Made by a program: the position numbers and the translations under genes. From positions 1 through 64,000 of the forward strand of contig DVHN01000101.1 in the NCBI GenBank assembly GCA_018712075.1: 64,000 nucleotides of DNA, read 5' to 3'. This document shows, in pieces, positions 53,580 through 62,954 of the stretch. How positions within the stretch are numbered: the first letter of the stretch is position 1; the number at the start of each line of letters is the position of its first letter. The stretch is from Candidatus Fimimorpha faecalis. Its GTDB lineage: Bacteria; Bacillota; Clostridia; Lachnospirales; Lachnospiraceae. The notes under the pieces were generated by a model that saw nothing but the letters and a program-made list of their open reading frames with translations, did no database searches and was not told the origin of the DNA.

Positions 53580-55079
53580 TTATTTTACTTGATTGATAAA
53601 TCTCATAAATGCTTCTTGCCCTGCTTCATCTCTCTTATAGACCCCAGCATGTTCCAATACTTTTGCAAATACTTTTCCGATTTCATCTCTTAAAATGCCA
53701 TCAATGGTATCTGCATTGATCGTTTCATATTGTGGCAAAAACTCATCTACCCAATCAGCATGTTTTTTCAGAGTTTCATTGGAACGAATGTCTTTCCCAG
53801 CCAAAATATATTCACCCAACTGTTTCATTTCATCTTTCAAACGAGCTGGCAAAACAGCCAATCCCATTACTTCAATTAAACCAATGTTTTCCTTTTTAAT
53901 ATGATGTAATTCTGCATGTGGATGATATACTCCAAGTGGATGTTCCTCTGTTGTAATATTATTACGCAATACTAAATCTAATTCATATGTATCGCCTTTC
54001 TTTCTGGCAATTGGAGTAATCGTATTATGAGGCTGGCCATCTGTTTCAGCAAAAACAAACGCTGCCTCGTCGGTATAACCCCTCCAGCTCTTTAAAATCA
54101 TATCTGCCAGTTCAATTAACCGATTTTCATCTTTATGACGAATACGAATGACTGACATTGGCCACTTTACAATACCTGCCTCTACATCTTCATAACCAGC
54201 AAAGCAAATTGTTTTTTCAATTGGAGCCTTTGCCATCGCAAATTCATAATGGCCTCCCTGGAAATGATCATGGGTTAAAATAGATCCTCCTACAATTGGC
54301 AAATCTGCATTGGAACCTAAGAAATAATGAGGAAACAGCTTTACAAAATCGAAGAGTTTGCGGAATGTACTCTTATCAATCTTCATTGGTACATGCTCTC
54401 CACAAAATACAATGCAGTGCTCATTGTAATATACATATGGAGAATACTGGAATCCCCAATCTGCTCCATTAATCGTGATTGGAATAATACGGTGATTTTG
54501 TCTGGCTGGATGATTCACTCTTCCTGCATATCCTTCATTTTCTTTGCAAAGCAAACATTTTGGATAACCGCTCTGCTTCATTAACTTCGCTGCTGCAATT
54601 GCTTTTGGATCTTTTTCTGGCTTAGAAAGATTGATTGTAACATCCAAATCCCCATACTCTGTTGCAGTCAGCCATTTGATATCTTTACATACACGGTATC
54701 TGCGGATATAATCAGAGTCTTGACTTAATTTATAATAGTAGTCTGTTGCTTCTTCTGGAGAAATGCTGTATTTCTCTTTAAATTTTTGAATTACTTGAGA
54801 TGGACGAGGCATAAGACAATTCATCAGTTTTGTATCAAACAGATCTCGGTATACAACACTATTTTCTTTCAGCACGCCTGTTTCATATGCATAATCCATC
54901 AGTTCTTTTAAAGTTTCTTCTAAGTTCACATCACCTAACTCTTGTTCTGGTTCTGCATACTCTTCTAACTGCATTACTTCTAAAATCTGATTTGTCGCAT
55001 AAATCTTTTCCTCCACTGGAAGCAGCCCGCAATCCAAACCATACTTTACTAACTTTGCAACACTTACGTTTACATCCAT
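53580..55079 (-). CDS. galT: UDP-glucose--hexose-1-phosphate uridylyltransferase (Firmicutes-type)
   Basis: KCLLCKENEGYAGR, HFQGGHYEFAMAKAP, paired with galK. Confidence 0.93.
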   Translation of the reverse strand: MDVNVSVAKLVKYGLDCGLLPVEEKIYATNQILEVMQLEEYAEPEQELGDVNLEETLKELMDYAYETGVLKENSVVYRDLFDTKLMNCLMPRPSQVIQKFKEKYSISPEEATDYYYKLSQDSDYIRRYRVCKDIKWLTATEYGDLDVTINLSKPEKDPKAIAAAKLMKQSGYPKCLLCKENEGYAGRVNHPARQNHRIIPITINGADWGFQYSPYVYYNEHCIVFCGEHVPMKIDKSTFRKLFDFVKLFPHYFLGSNADLPIVGGSILTHDHFQGGHYEFAMAKAPIEKTICFAGYEDVEAGIVKWPMSVIRIRHKDENRLIELADMILKSWRGYTDEAAFVFAETDGQPHNTITPIARKKGDTYELDLVLRNNITTEEHPLGVYHPHAELHHIKKENIGLIEVMGLAVLPARLKDEMKQLGEYILAGKDIRSNETLKKHADWVDEFLPQYETINADTIDGILRDEIGKVFAKVLEHAGVYKRDEAGQEAFMRFINQVK

Positions 55080-55097
55080 TATAATTCTCCTTTCTTG

Positions 55098-56270
55098 TTA
55101 TTCTGTTACTTTATGAGCTCCATCCCCAATTTCCACTACATAGAAATCTGCTGCATATCCAATCTTCTCTTTATAAATCTTTCCTGTATTTTCAATAAAA
55201 GCATCAATTTTATCGTTTTCCACAATACTAACGGTACATCCTCCAAATCCTGCACCCGTCATACGAGAACCAATCACGCCTTCTTGTTGCCAAGCTGCTT
55301 CTACTAATGTATCTAATTCGATTCCCGTTACTTCATAATCATCTCTCAAAGAAACATGTGACGCATTCATTAACTGACCAAATAATTGAATATTATTATT
55401 GCAGAGTGCATCCACTGCTTGAATCGTTCTCTGATTTTCATAAACTGCATGTTTTGCTCTCTTGCGATTAATTGGATCCGTAATAGCATCTTTCACTTCT
55501 TCAAATTTCTCTTCGGTAAGATCACCAAGCGTCTTAATATCTACAACCGTTTGAAGCTGTGCAAGTGCTGTTTCACATTGGCTTCTTCTTTCATTATACT
55601 TAGAATCTGCAAGTCCTCTCTTTTTATTACTGCATGCAATTACAATCTTGGCATTGTCGAGTCGAATTGGTGCATATTCATAACTTAAATCAGATGTATC
55701 CAAGAAAATTGCATGATCTTTTTTCCCCATTGCAATTGCAAACTGATCCATAATTCCACAATTTACACCATTGAATTGGTTTTCTGCCATTTGGCTGATT
55801 AAGGAAATTTGAATCATATCCACATCAAATCCAAATGTTTCTTTCAAAATGACTCCAGTTGCCACTTCAATGGATGCGGAAGAGGAAAGTCCTGAACCGT
55901 TTGGAATATTTCCAAAGAACAATAAATCCAGTCCAGATGTAATATGGTATCCTTTTTGTTCAAATGCCCACATTACTCCCTTTGGATAGTTACACCAATT
56001 ATCTTCTTTTTTATAAACAAAATCCTTAGCAGGTACGGTACGTACTCCAAACTTTTCAAAATTCATAGAGTACATTCTCATAACTCCATCGTTATTTTTT
56101 CTCGCTATTGCATAAGTACCAATTGTTAAAGCGCATGGGAAAACATGACCACCATTATAGTCTGTATGTTCTCCAATCAGATTCACACGACCTGGAGAGA
56201 AATAAAATTCTGCCCCTTCTGTAGTTCCATAGATTTTTGCAAATTGCTTCATTAATTGTTCTCTCATCAC
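55098..56270 (-). CDS. galK: Galactokinase
   Basis: SPGRVNLIGEHTDYNGGHVFP, GSGLSSSASIEVATG, RMTGAGFGGCTVSIV. Confidence 0.96.
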   Translation of the reverse strand: MMREQLMKQFAKIYGTTEGAEFYFSPGRVNLIGEHTDYNGGHVFPCALTIGTYAIARKNNDGVMRMYSMNFEKFGVRTVPAKDFVYKKEDNWCNYPKGVMWAFEQKGYHITSGLDLLFFGNIPNGSGLSSSASIEVATGVILKETFGFDVDMIQISLISQMAENQFNGVNCGIMDQFAIAMGKKDHAIFLDTSDLSYEYAPIRLDNAKIVIACSNKKRGLADSKYNERRSQCETALAQLQTVVDIKTLGDLTEEKFEEVKDAITDPINRKRAKHAVYENQRTIQAVDALCNNNIQLFGQLMNASHVSLRDDYEVTGIELDTLVEAAWQQEGVIGSRMTGAGFGGCTVSIVENDKIDAFIENTGKIYKEKIGYAADFYVVEIGDGAHKVTE

Positions 56271-56339
56271 TATTAACTCCTTTTCTTTATTGTCAAACCG
56301 GATTGTTGGAATCCGTTTCGCTGCTAAATTGCTTATTTT

Positions 56340-57266
56340 TTAGTTTTCATAACTAATTTTCATTAAAATATTTTGATGATAATCCCCAAAACATTCTCCA
56401 AATAGATTAATTCCTCCGACGTGAACTGCATCTTCTGCAATTCCAACTCGAACAGTAATATATGGTTCTGAAAATAAATGATAGTCTTTAATTGTTTGAT
56501 TGCTTACCTTCTCTTTATCTAAATAGCTTCCATCTTCTGTTAATTTCCATGTTTTTAATTGTCCATATTGTGTGTTTTTATCTGGCCACCAATCTGGATT
56601 CCATTTTCCTCTTCTTCCACCAAAATCGGATGGGCATGTCCACGTAGCAACTTCGATTCCATTAATCCAAACAGTAATATCGGATGGACAATCCATATTA
56701 TATTCATGATCTTCTGAACAAAGTTCCATAGAAAGCTCTAGTTCCTTTTCCTTTACATTGGCCAGAAAATGATTTGGAAAGCGATATTCCAAATATCCTT
56801 TTCCAAACCAAATCAATTGTGCATCTACTCGATTTGGTTCAAAAAAACAGCGTGGCTCATCTTCTTCTCCAATTCTAGTTTTTTCACTTACAATTCCACA
56901 GGTTGGCTCCACTTTATAATCTACAAAATGTCCAATCGGCATAGAAATCACTTCCGTTTTCCATTCATAAGTCATGTTGGTTTGCATATTTACAACCAAC
57001 TGTTCCGTTGCCACACTGCAAATTTTCATGGAACCTCTTACCGCTGGCTGTAAATGGGTATGGATTAAACCAGCTTCTTCTAAAGCCTTGACATGGGCAG
57101 CAGCAGAGGATGCCGGAATAGAAAGATGTTCTGCAATCTCATTAATATTAAGCGTCTTTTCTTTGAGAAGTTTTAATATTTCAATTCTGACTTCGGAGGA
57201 AAGAGCTCTCCCAATTGACGATAATAATTTTCCATCATCTAAGTTCACTTCAATTGATCGCTCCAT
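56340..57266 (-). CDS. ArsR-type winged-helix transcriptional regulator
   Basis: SIGRALSSEVRIEILKLLKEKTLNINEIAEHLSIPASSAAAHVKALEEAGLI with long C-terminal domain. Confidence 0.85.
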   Translation of the reverse strand: MERSIEVNLDDGKLLSSIGRALSSEVRIEILKLLKEKTLNINEIAEHLSIPASSAAAHVKALEEAGLIHTHLQPAVRGSMKICSVATEQLVVNMQTNMTYEWKTEVISMPIGHFVDYKVEPTCGIVSEKTRIGEEDEPRCFFEPNRVDAQLIWFGKGYLEYRFPNHFLANVKEKELELSMELCSEDHEYNMDCPSDITVWINGIEVATWTCPSDFGGRRGKWNPDWWPDKNTQYGQLKTWKLTEDGSYLDKEKVSNQTIKDYHLFSEPYITVRVGIAEDAVHVGGINLFGECFGDYHQNILMKISYEN

Positions 57267-57418
57267 ATAATCTGTTCCTTTCTTTTTTATTCTATGATTT
57301 TTGTTTTAATCTTTTTTTCTTGTTATAATCAATTTATCATATTCCGACATTCTTGTAAAGTTCTTTTTTATTAATTATTAGACAAATTTATCGAGATAGA
57401 TTTGTATAAAATTTTATG

Positions 57419-57454
57419 CACAAAAAGTAACCTAAATCACCGCTACTTTTTGTG
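57419..57454 (-). terminator. Terminator downstream of mutY
   Basis: cacaaaaagtagc...ggttactttttgtg hairpin. Confidence 0.75.
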
Positions 57455-57472
57455 CATAATAAAGTTATCTTT

Positions 57473-58606
57473 TTATTTTTTCCATGTTTTAAATGCATTT
57501 GGCAATGCATAATTGGTATTTAACTCTTCTTGTGTAACAAAAAAAAGTTCCCCTTCTTGTTCCCTTAATAACTTATTTTGTTCCAAAATTTTTGGAATAA
57601 TAACCCGATAGGCTTGCATATGCCACTCGATATGAGAAAAAATATGCTTTCCATCCTTTAATCTCTCCACAGTTAATGGAAGTTTTAATTTTTCTTCCCA
57701 TATTCGTTTTACTTCTTGTTCTGAATAAAATCCTTCTATATTAGGGAGTTCGTATAAGCCTGCCAATAATCCAGTCGAAGGACGTTTCTTAATCGCAGTT
57801 AAATCTCCATCTTGAATCAAAAAGACCGTTCTCTCTTCTATTTTCCGAACTATTTTTTTCTTTTTGACTGGAATTCTTTCAACTTTCTTTTGTATTCTTG
57901 CAAGACAAATCGACTTCCATGGACATTCCATACAGCATGGCGCTCCATTCGGAATACAGACCAATGCTCCCAATTCCATCAACGCCGCAGTAAATGTTCT
58001 TGGATTGGGATGAACCCGTTTCATCAATTTCAGTAATGCTGCTTCCATTTTTCTTTTTACGGATTGTTTTGTAATATCCTCTTCCCATGCCAATAAACGG
58101 GAAATTACACGCAATACATTTCCATCCACGGCAGGCACTTCCTGTTCATAGGCAATCGAAGCAATCGCTCCTGCCGTATAACTTCCAATTCCAGGAAGTT
58201 TTAACAACTCTTCATATGTTCTCGGCAATTCCCCATGATACTGTTCTACACAAACAATGGCTGCTTTTTTTAAGTTTCTGGCACGAGAATAATATCCAAG
58301 TCCTTCCCAAAGTTTCATTAACTTTTCATCTTCTATATTAGCCAACGATTCTATATTGGGAAGCGCTGCAATAAATCGGTCGAAATAAGCTCTGACTGCT
58401 TCTACTCGTGTCTGCTGCAACATAATTTCAGAAATCCAAACCCAATATGGCTCTGGATTGGATCTCCATGGCATCGTTCTGGCAAATACTTCAAACCATT
58501 CCAGCAATGGCTGTACAGATTGATCCAAGCGCTCTGTTTCGGATAACTGTTTTATTTCTATATTATTCTGATCGAGAAGATAATCCCAAAAATTTAACTG
58601 TTCCAT
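57473..58606 (-). CDS. mutY: A/G-specific adenine glycosylase
   Basis: PWRSNPEPYWVWISEIMLQQTRVEAV, LPGIGSYTAGAIASIAYEQEVPAVDGNVLRV, FeS C-x6-C-x2-C-x5-C. Confidence 0.95.
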   Translation of the reverse strand: MEQLNFWDYLLDQNNIEIKQLSETERLDQSVQPLLEWFEVFARTMPWRSNPEPYWVWISEIMLQQTRVEAVRAYFDRFIAALPNIESLANIEDEKLMKLWEGLGYYSRARNLKKAAIVCVEQYHGELPRTYEELLKLPGIGSYTAGAIASIAYEQEVPAVDGNVLRVISRLLAWEEDITKQSVKRKMEAALLKLMKRVHPNPRTFTAALMELGALVCIPNGAPCCMECPWKSICLARIQKKVERIPVKKKKIVRKIEERTVFLIQDGDLTAIKKRPSTGLLAGLYELPNIEGFYSEQEVKRIWEEKLKLPLTVERLKDGKHIFSHIEWHMQAYRVIIPKILEQNKLLREQEGELFFVTQEELNTNYALPNAFKTWKK

Positions 58607-59331
58607 TCCAATATCTCTCCTTCTTGTTGAATTACTGCAATTCGGTCTTTATAAGCAACAGCACAAGAATGAAATTTCATCTTTTGAATGATGGAGTATT
58701 CTCCCCAACAATGCATTGGAATAATATGATCTACCTCCACTCGTTTGACAAACTCATTGATACCAAGATAAAAATCGTTTTCCTGTCTTGGATCTAATAC
58801 AAGAAATGCAATATTAGCATGTCTTCCATTTAATTTATCAATTTCTTCATAATAGCGGCGTTCCATTTCCTGATTCCACGCCTGTGCTTCCCCTCTCCAA
58901 AACCAAAAATGCAAATCTCCAGCATGATAGATCGTTTTTCCCTCACAAGTAATCCAAAATGCCACTCCTTCATCAGTAGATTGAAATGTCTCTATCTCTA
59001 TTCTATTTTCTTTCTTTTCTATATTATTTTGAAAAAATGTTCTATTTGTAAACTGTTCTCCTGCTCCGACAAATAGAACCTTATCTTTACAATTATCTGG
59101 AACCTTTTTCTCATCAATATCATCAGAAAGAATGTATTGAATTTTTCTATAGGAACTAGCTAGCTCAAATATTTTCTTCGAAAAATGATCTCCATGTGCA
59201 TGGCTTGCAAATACTATAAGAGGTTTTTCTAAATCTATAGCTGGAATATTACCTCTGTAATAATCAAATAAAAGATTTACAAAATCCAATTCTACTAAAA
59301 ATGAACTATGATGAATGTACGTAATTTTCAA
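58594..59331 (-). CDS. Metallo-beta-lactamase-fold hydrolase (UlaG-like)
   Basis: SHAHGDHFSKKI, YHAGDLHFW. Confidence 0.88.
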   Translation of the reverse strand: MKITYIHHSSFLVELDFVNLLFDYYRGNIPAIDLEKPLIVFASHAHGDHFSKKIFELASSYRKIQYILSDDIDEKKVPDNCKDKVLFVGAGEQFTNRTFFQNNIEKKENRIEIETFQSTDEGVAFWITCEGKTIYHAGDLHFWFWRGEAQAWNQEMERRYYEEIDKLNGRHANIAFLVLDPRQENDFYLGINEFVKRVEVDHIIPMHCWGEYSIIQKMKFHSCAVAYKDRIAVIQQEGEILEWNS

Positions 59332-59478
59332 TTTATTTCCTCTTTTTCACACTATTTGTAATTATTAAGTTTTTTAAAGTATAGCATTGTTTTCTTTACC
59401 ATGCAATCTTTAATTATAAAGAGAAGGATTGTTTAATTGCTTGCTGGAGATTTCTTTTTCATATCATGATAAAAATAG

Positions 59479-59514
59479 AGGTCACCGAAAAATAAATATT
59501 TTCAATGACCTCTT
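59479..59514 (-). terminator. Terminator downstream of GH28 gene
   Basis: gaggtca...tgacctc inverted repeat. Confidence 0.6.
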
Positions 59515-59528
59515 ACTACTAAGTTTCA

Positions 59529-60704
59529 TTATTCTAATACATGATCAACATTTTCAATATGAATAGCTTCCCCATCGGCTCCTTCTACTATAACATTTTC
59601 CAATACAAACTTATGAATGTTATTTGCATAAATACCCATTTTACAAATCTCATCTGGAATTCCATCCATCATTGCAGGCTTTCCACTTTTTGCTTCTTGT
59701 GCATAGTTTACATATACATTTTTCATCTCTACTTGTTCAATCTTCTGTTCTGGAAGTCCATAGAAAAATGCCGCTGCCACATGACAATTCTCTGCATGAA
59801 TATTATGGAATGCAAGTGATTTTACAGACGGCGTTCTATCATCAACTGGAAGAGGATCTTTACACTGTACATAATCCGTATGTCCATCTTTATCACAGAA
59901 ATAGAAACTATTAATTACAAACGGAGTCATAACATGATCCATTTTAATATGTTCAAACAAAATTCCGTCAATGACCGCATCTTTTCCTCTTCCTCTGCGA
60001 GTCTTAATTCGCAATCCTCGATCGGTATGTAAAAATACACAATCCAACGCACGCAGATTTTTTACGCCACCTGCCATTTCACTTCCAAGTGTAATGGAAC
60101 CATGACCGTCTCTCATACAGCATTGACGAATTGTAATATTGGAAGATGGAGTTTTATACTTGGCTCCTACTTCAATCTTTCCAGATTTTACTGCAATACA
60201 GTCATCTCCTACCGAAAAATATACTCCTGCAATTTCTACATCATCACAGCTTTCTGGGTCCAATCCATCGGTATTTGGAGAATCTTTCGGTCCTAAAATG
60301 TTCAATCCAATAAATCTTAAATGATTGGAAAAGAATGGATGAATATTCCAGCTAGGACTGTTTTTCACAGTAATCCCAGCAAGCACAATATTTTCACAGT
60401 GATTTAAAAATACCATTCTTGGTCTTGCTGCAATACGAATTACTTTTGGTCTATCCCACCAATTCTCTCTGCTTGCATTTCCATTGATTGTTCCTGGACC
60501 ATATATTACAGCATTTTTTACATTGATTCCTGTAATAATTCCCGCAAACATCGGCATTGCTTCCCCTTCCCAAGTTCCGAGTAAAACTTCGCCCTTTCCA
60601 TCCGTACTTGTATATGCACCCTGTAAAACTGGAAATTTCTCACGTTCTGTCCATGCAGACAGTACGGCTCCTTCTTCTAATTCTAAATTTAAACCATCTT
60701 TCAA
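59529..60704 (-). CDS. Glycoside hydrolase family 28 (polygalacturonase-like), probably 5'-truncated
   Basis: GH28 motifs SPNTDGLDPESCDD, GDDCIAVKSG, DGHGSITLGSE, RIKTRRGRG; N-terminal beta-helix entry missing. Confidence 0.85.
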   Translation of the reverse strand: MKDGLNLELEEGAVLSAWTEREKFPVLQGAYTSTDGKGEVLLGTWEGEAMPMFAGIITGINVKNAVIYGPGTINGNASRENWWDRPKVIRIAARPRMVFLNHCENIVLAGITVKNSPSWNIHPFFSNHLRFIGLNILGPKDSPNTDGLDPESCDDVEIAGVYFSVGDDCIAVKSGKIEVGAKYKTPSSNITIRQCCMRDGHGSITLGSEMAGGVKNLRALDCVFLHTDRGLRIKTRRGRGKDAVIDGILFEHIKMDHVMTPFVINSFYFCDKDGHTDYVQCKDPLPVDDRTPSVKSLAFHNIHAENCHVAAAFFYGLPEQKIEQVEMKNVYVNYAQEAKSGKPAMMDGIPDEICKMGIYANNIHKFVLENVIVEGADGEAIHIENVDHVLE

Positions 60705-60763
60705 AAACAGGTGGAAGATTCTTTTTCAGAATTCCAAGGCTTTATAAATGGTCGTTTGTAAAC

Positions 60764-61582
60764 TTATTTTAATCCATTAATCCATTGTCCAGCCATGTCA
60801 GGCCAACACTGGCAGCGTGGCTGGATATCTTTTTCACAATTCATTCTGGCGGTTTCTTTGTCTCCAAGAGAAATTCCATGCGGACCATGCGGGAAAATAT
60901 GCATTTCTAGAGAAATATTATGTTGTCTTAATTTCATTGCCAATAGCAAGCTATTTTCGACTGGAACCGTATTATCTTCATACGTATGCCATAAAAACAC
61001 TGGTGGGGTATTCTCCGTCACTTGTTCCTCCAAAGAGAGTTTTTCCATCAATGCTGGTTCCATTGTTTGTCCAGTTAACATCTCAAAAGAACCTTTATGA
61101 GCAAATTCTCCACTTGTAATAACTGGATATGCCAAGATCATTCCATTTGGCTGGATCATCTGAGCCGTTGTTCCTAATTCTTCTCGAATCCAATCCTCTT
61201 TCCAAAACATTCCAAGACATCCCGCCAAATGTCCTCCAGCAGAAAAGCCGCATAAAATGATTTTGTTTTGATCCACCTTCCATTCTTTTGCATGTTCTCG
61301 AATTTCCTTCACCGATGCAGCCAATTCCAGCAATGCCTGCGGAAATACTACTTCCGGCCCTACATGATAGTCCAATACACAGGCGTGAAATCCCATTCCC
61401 ATAAACTTTAACGCCACAGGTTCCGCCTCTCGTTCTGAAACATGGTTGTATCCGCCTCCAGGACAAATGACAACCATTGGACGTTTTAAGTTCGGATCTG
61501 CTGATTCTAAATTTTCTAAAAGATAAATCCCCAGTTTTGCTTCCATTCCATTTACTGAAATGATTCTTTTTTCTACCTTCAT
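60764..61582 (-). CDS. Alpha/beta hydrolase (BD-FAE/acetylxylan esterase-like)
   Basis: VICPGGGYNHVSEREAEPVAL, GFSAGGHLAGCLG, WHTYEDNTVPVENS, PHGPHG. Confidence 0.9.
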   Translation of the reverse strand: MKVEKRIISVNGMEAKLGIYLLENLESADPNLKRPMVVICPGGGYNHVSEREAEPVALKFMGMGFHACVLDYHVGPEVVFPQALLELAASVKEIREHAKEWKVDQNKIILCGFSAGGHLAGCLGMFWKEDWIREELGTTAQMIQPNGMILAYPVITSGEFAHKGSFEMLTGQTMEPALMEKLSLEEQVTENTPPVFLWHTYEDNTVPVENSLLLAMKLRQHNISLEMHIFPHGPHGISLGDKETARMNCEKDIQPRCQCWPDMAGQWINGLK

Positions 61583-61736
61583 AATTACCTCCTAAATTTT
61601 ATATTTTTATCATACCGTTTTTTCTTTCATTTTTCAACCATTAGAATTTTACATTATAATGGTTATTTTTCTATCATAGACAAACTTGTCCTATGATACA
61701 CTATAATAAAGGAATGTACTACGGAAAGGATGTTTT

Positions 61737-62525
61737 ATGAAATTATCCCCTGATATTAAATTTCACAAGAGCAAATGGATGGAAAATGGCTTAATTTGGA
61801 TGGCAGCATTTTTTTTAATCCTTGGAGCAGTTTTATACATACCATCTGTTGTTTTTGTCAGCAGTACTGTGGGAGAACGGGAACTTCCAATTTACAGCGT
61901 AGACACACAAAAAAAACAAGTTGCGCTAAGTTTTGATGCCGCTTGGGGAAACGAAGACACTCAAGAGTTACTATCCATTCTAGCTAAGCACAACGTTCAT
62001 GTTACTTTTTTTATGACTGGAGGATGGGTGGAATCCTATCCTGAAGATGTAAAAGCGATTCTGGCAGCTGGACACGATCTTGGAAATCATAGTGAAAATC
62101 ATAAAGAAATGAGTAAGCTTTCCAAAAGTGAAATAAAAAAAGAGCTTATGTCCGTTCATGATAAAGTAAAAGAATTGACTGGATATGATATGTTCCTTTT
62201 CCGTCCTCCATATGGAGATTATAATAATCAACTTATTACAACCGTCAAAAATTGTGGTTATTATACCATTCAGTGGTCCGTGGACAGCCTGGATTGGAAG
62301 GACTACGGGACAGAAAGTATTATAAAAACCGTCACACAACATAAAGCATTGAACAATGGTGCAATTATTTTAATGCACAACGGCGCCAAATATACAAAAG
62401 ATGCACTAGAAACGGTTATCACAACCTTACAGCAAGATGGTTACGAAATCGTTCCAATTTCCCAACTCATTTATAAAGATAACTACCATATGGATCATAC
62501 TGGAAAACAGATCTTAAATCAATAA
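61737..62525 (+). CDS. Polysaccharide deacetylase (CDA1/PdaB-like), N-terminal TM
   Basis: VALSFDAAWGNEDTQELLSILAKHNVHVTFFMTGGWVE, DLGNHSENHKEMSKL, LFRPPYGDYNN. Confidence 0.93.
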   Translation: MKLSPDIKFHKSKWMENGLIWMAAFFLILGAVLYIPSVVFVSSTVGERELPIYSVDTQKKQVALSFDAAWGNEDTQELLSILAKHNVHVTFFMTGGWVESYPEDVKAILAAGHDLGNHSENHKEMSKLSKSEIKKELMSVHDKVKELTGYDMFLFRPPYGDYNNQLITTVKNCGYYTIQWSVDSLDWKDYGTESIIKTVTQHKALNNGAIILMHNGAKYTKDALETVITTLQQDGYEIVPISQLIYKDNYHMDHTGKQILNQ

Positions 62526-62539
62526 AAACACCCTAGTCT

Positions 62540-62588
62540 ATTGATTCTTCTGCCAGTGTAATAGCAAAAAACGCTGGTAGAAGAATTA
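62540..62588 (+). terminator. Terminator-like hairpin downstream of polysaccharide deacetylase
   Basis: attcttctgccagtg...cgctggtagaagaatt arms. Confidence 0.7.
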
Positions 62589-62954
62589 TTATCGCCCTAT
62601 TATTTTCTCTATAATTGAATAATTCTATAAAATTCTCACAAAAAACATGAGAATTTTAAATTTATTTTACTATTTTTCCGATTCATGTTGAATTCTATAT
62701 ATATATATGATATAATTAATCTCATATAGCCTGGATATTTTTATAAAATTTGTACAGTCATCCGACTTGATTTTTTCATTTCCGATATGCAAAACGCAAT
62801 TTCCAAGACTACTGTTACTCAAGACGATTCTAAATAAGTTCCACTGAATCCAATCCCCATTGAACAATCAACAATCCATTTACTTTTATTCACTATTGTT
62901 TCAACCATTATAAAAAGCTGAGACAATAGCTTCTATAGATTGCGAGTGATGCAA

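Noticed and set aside
62670-62867. 65-aa minus-strand ORF between the deacetylase and terminal ORF
   Set aside because: AT-rich intergenic region with simple TA repeats; no RBS or homology signal.
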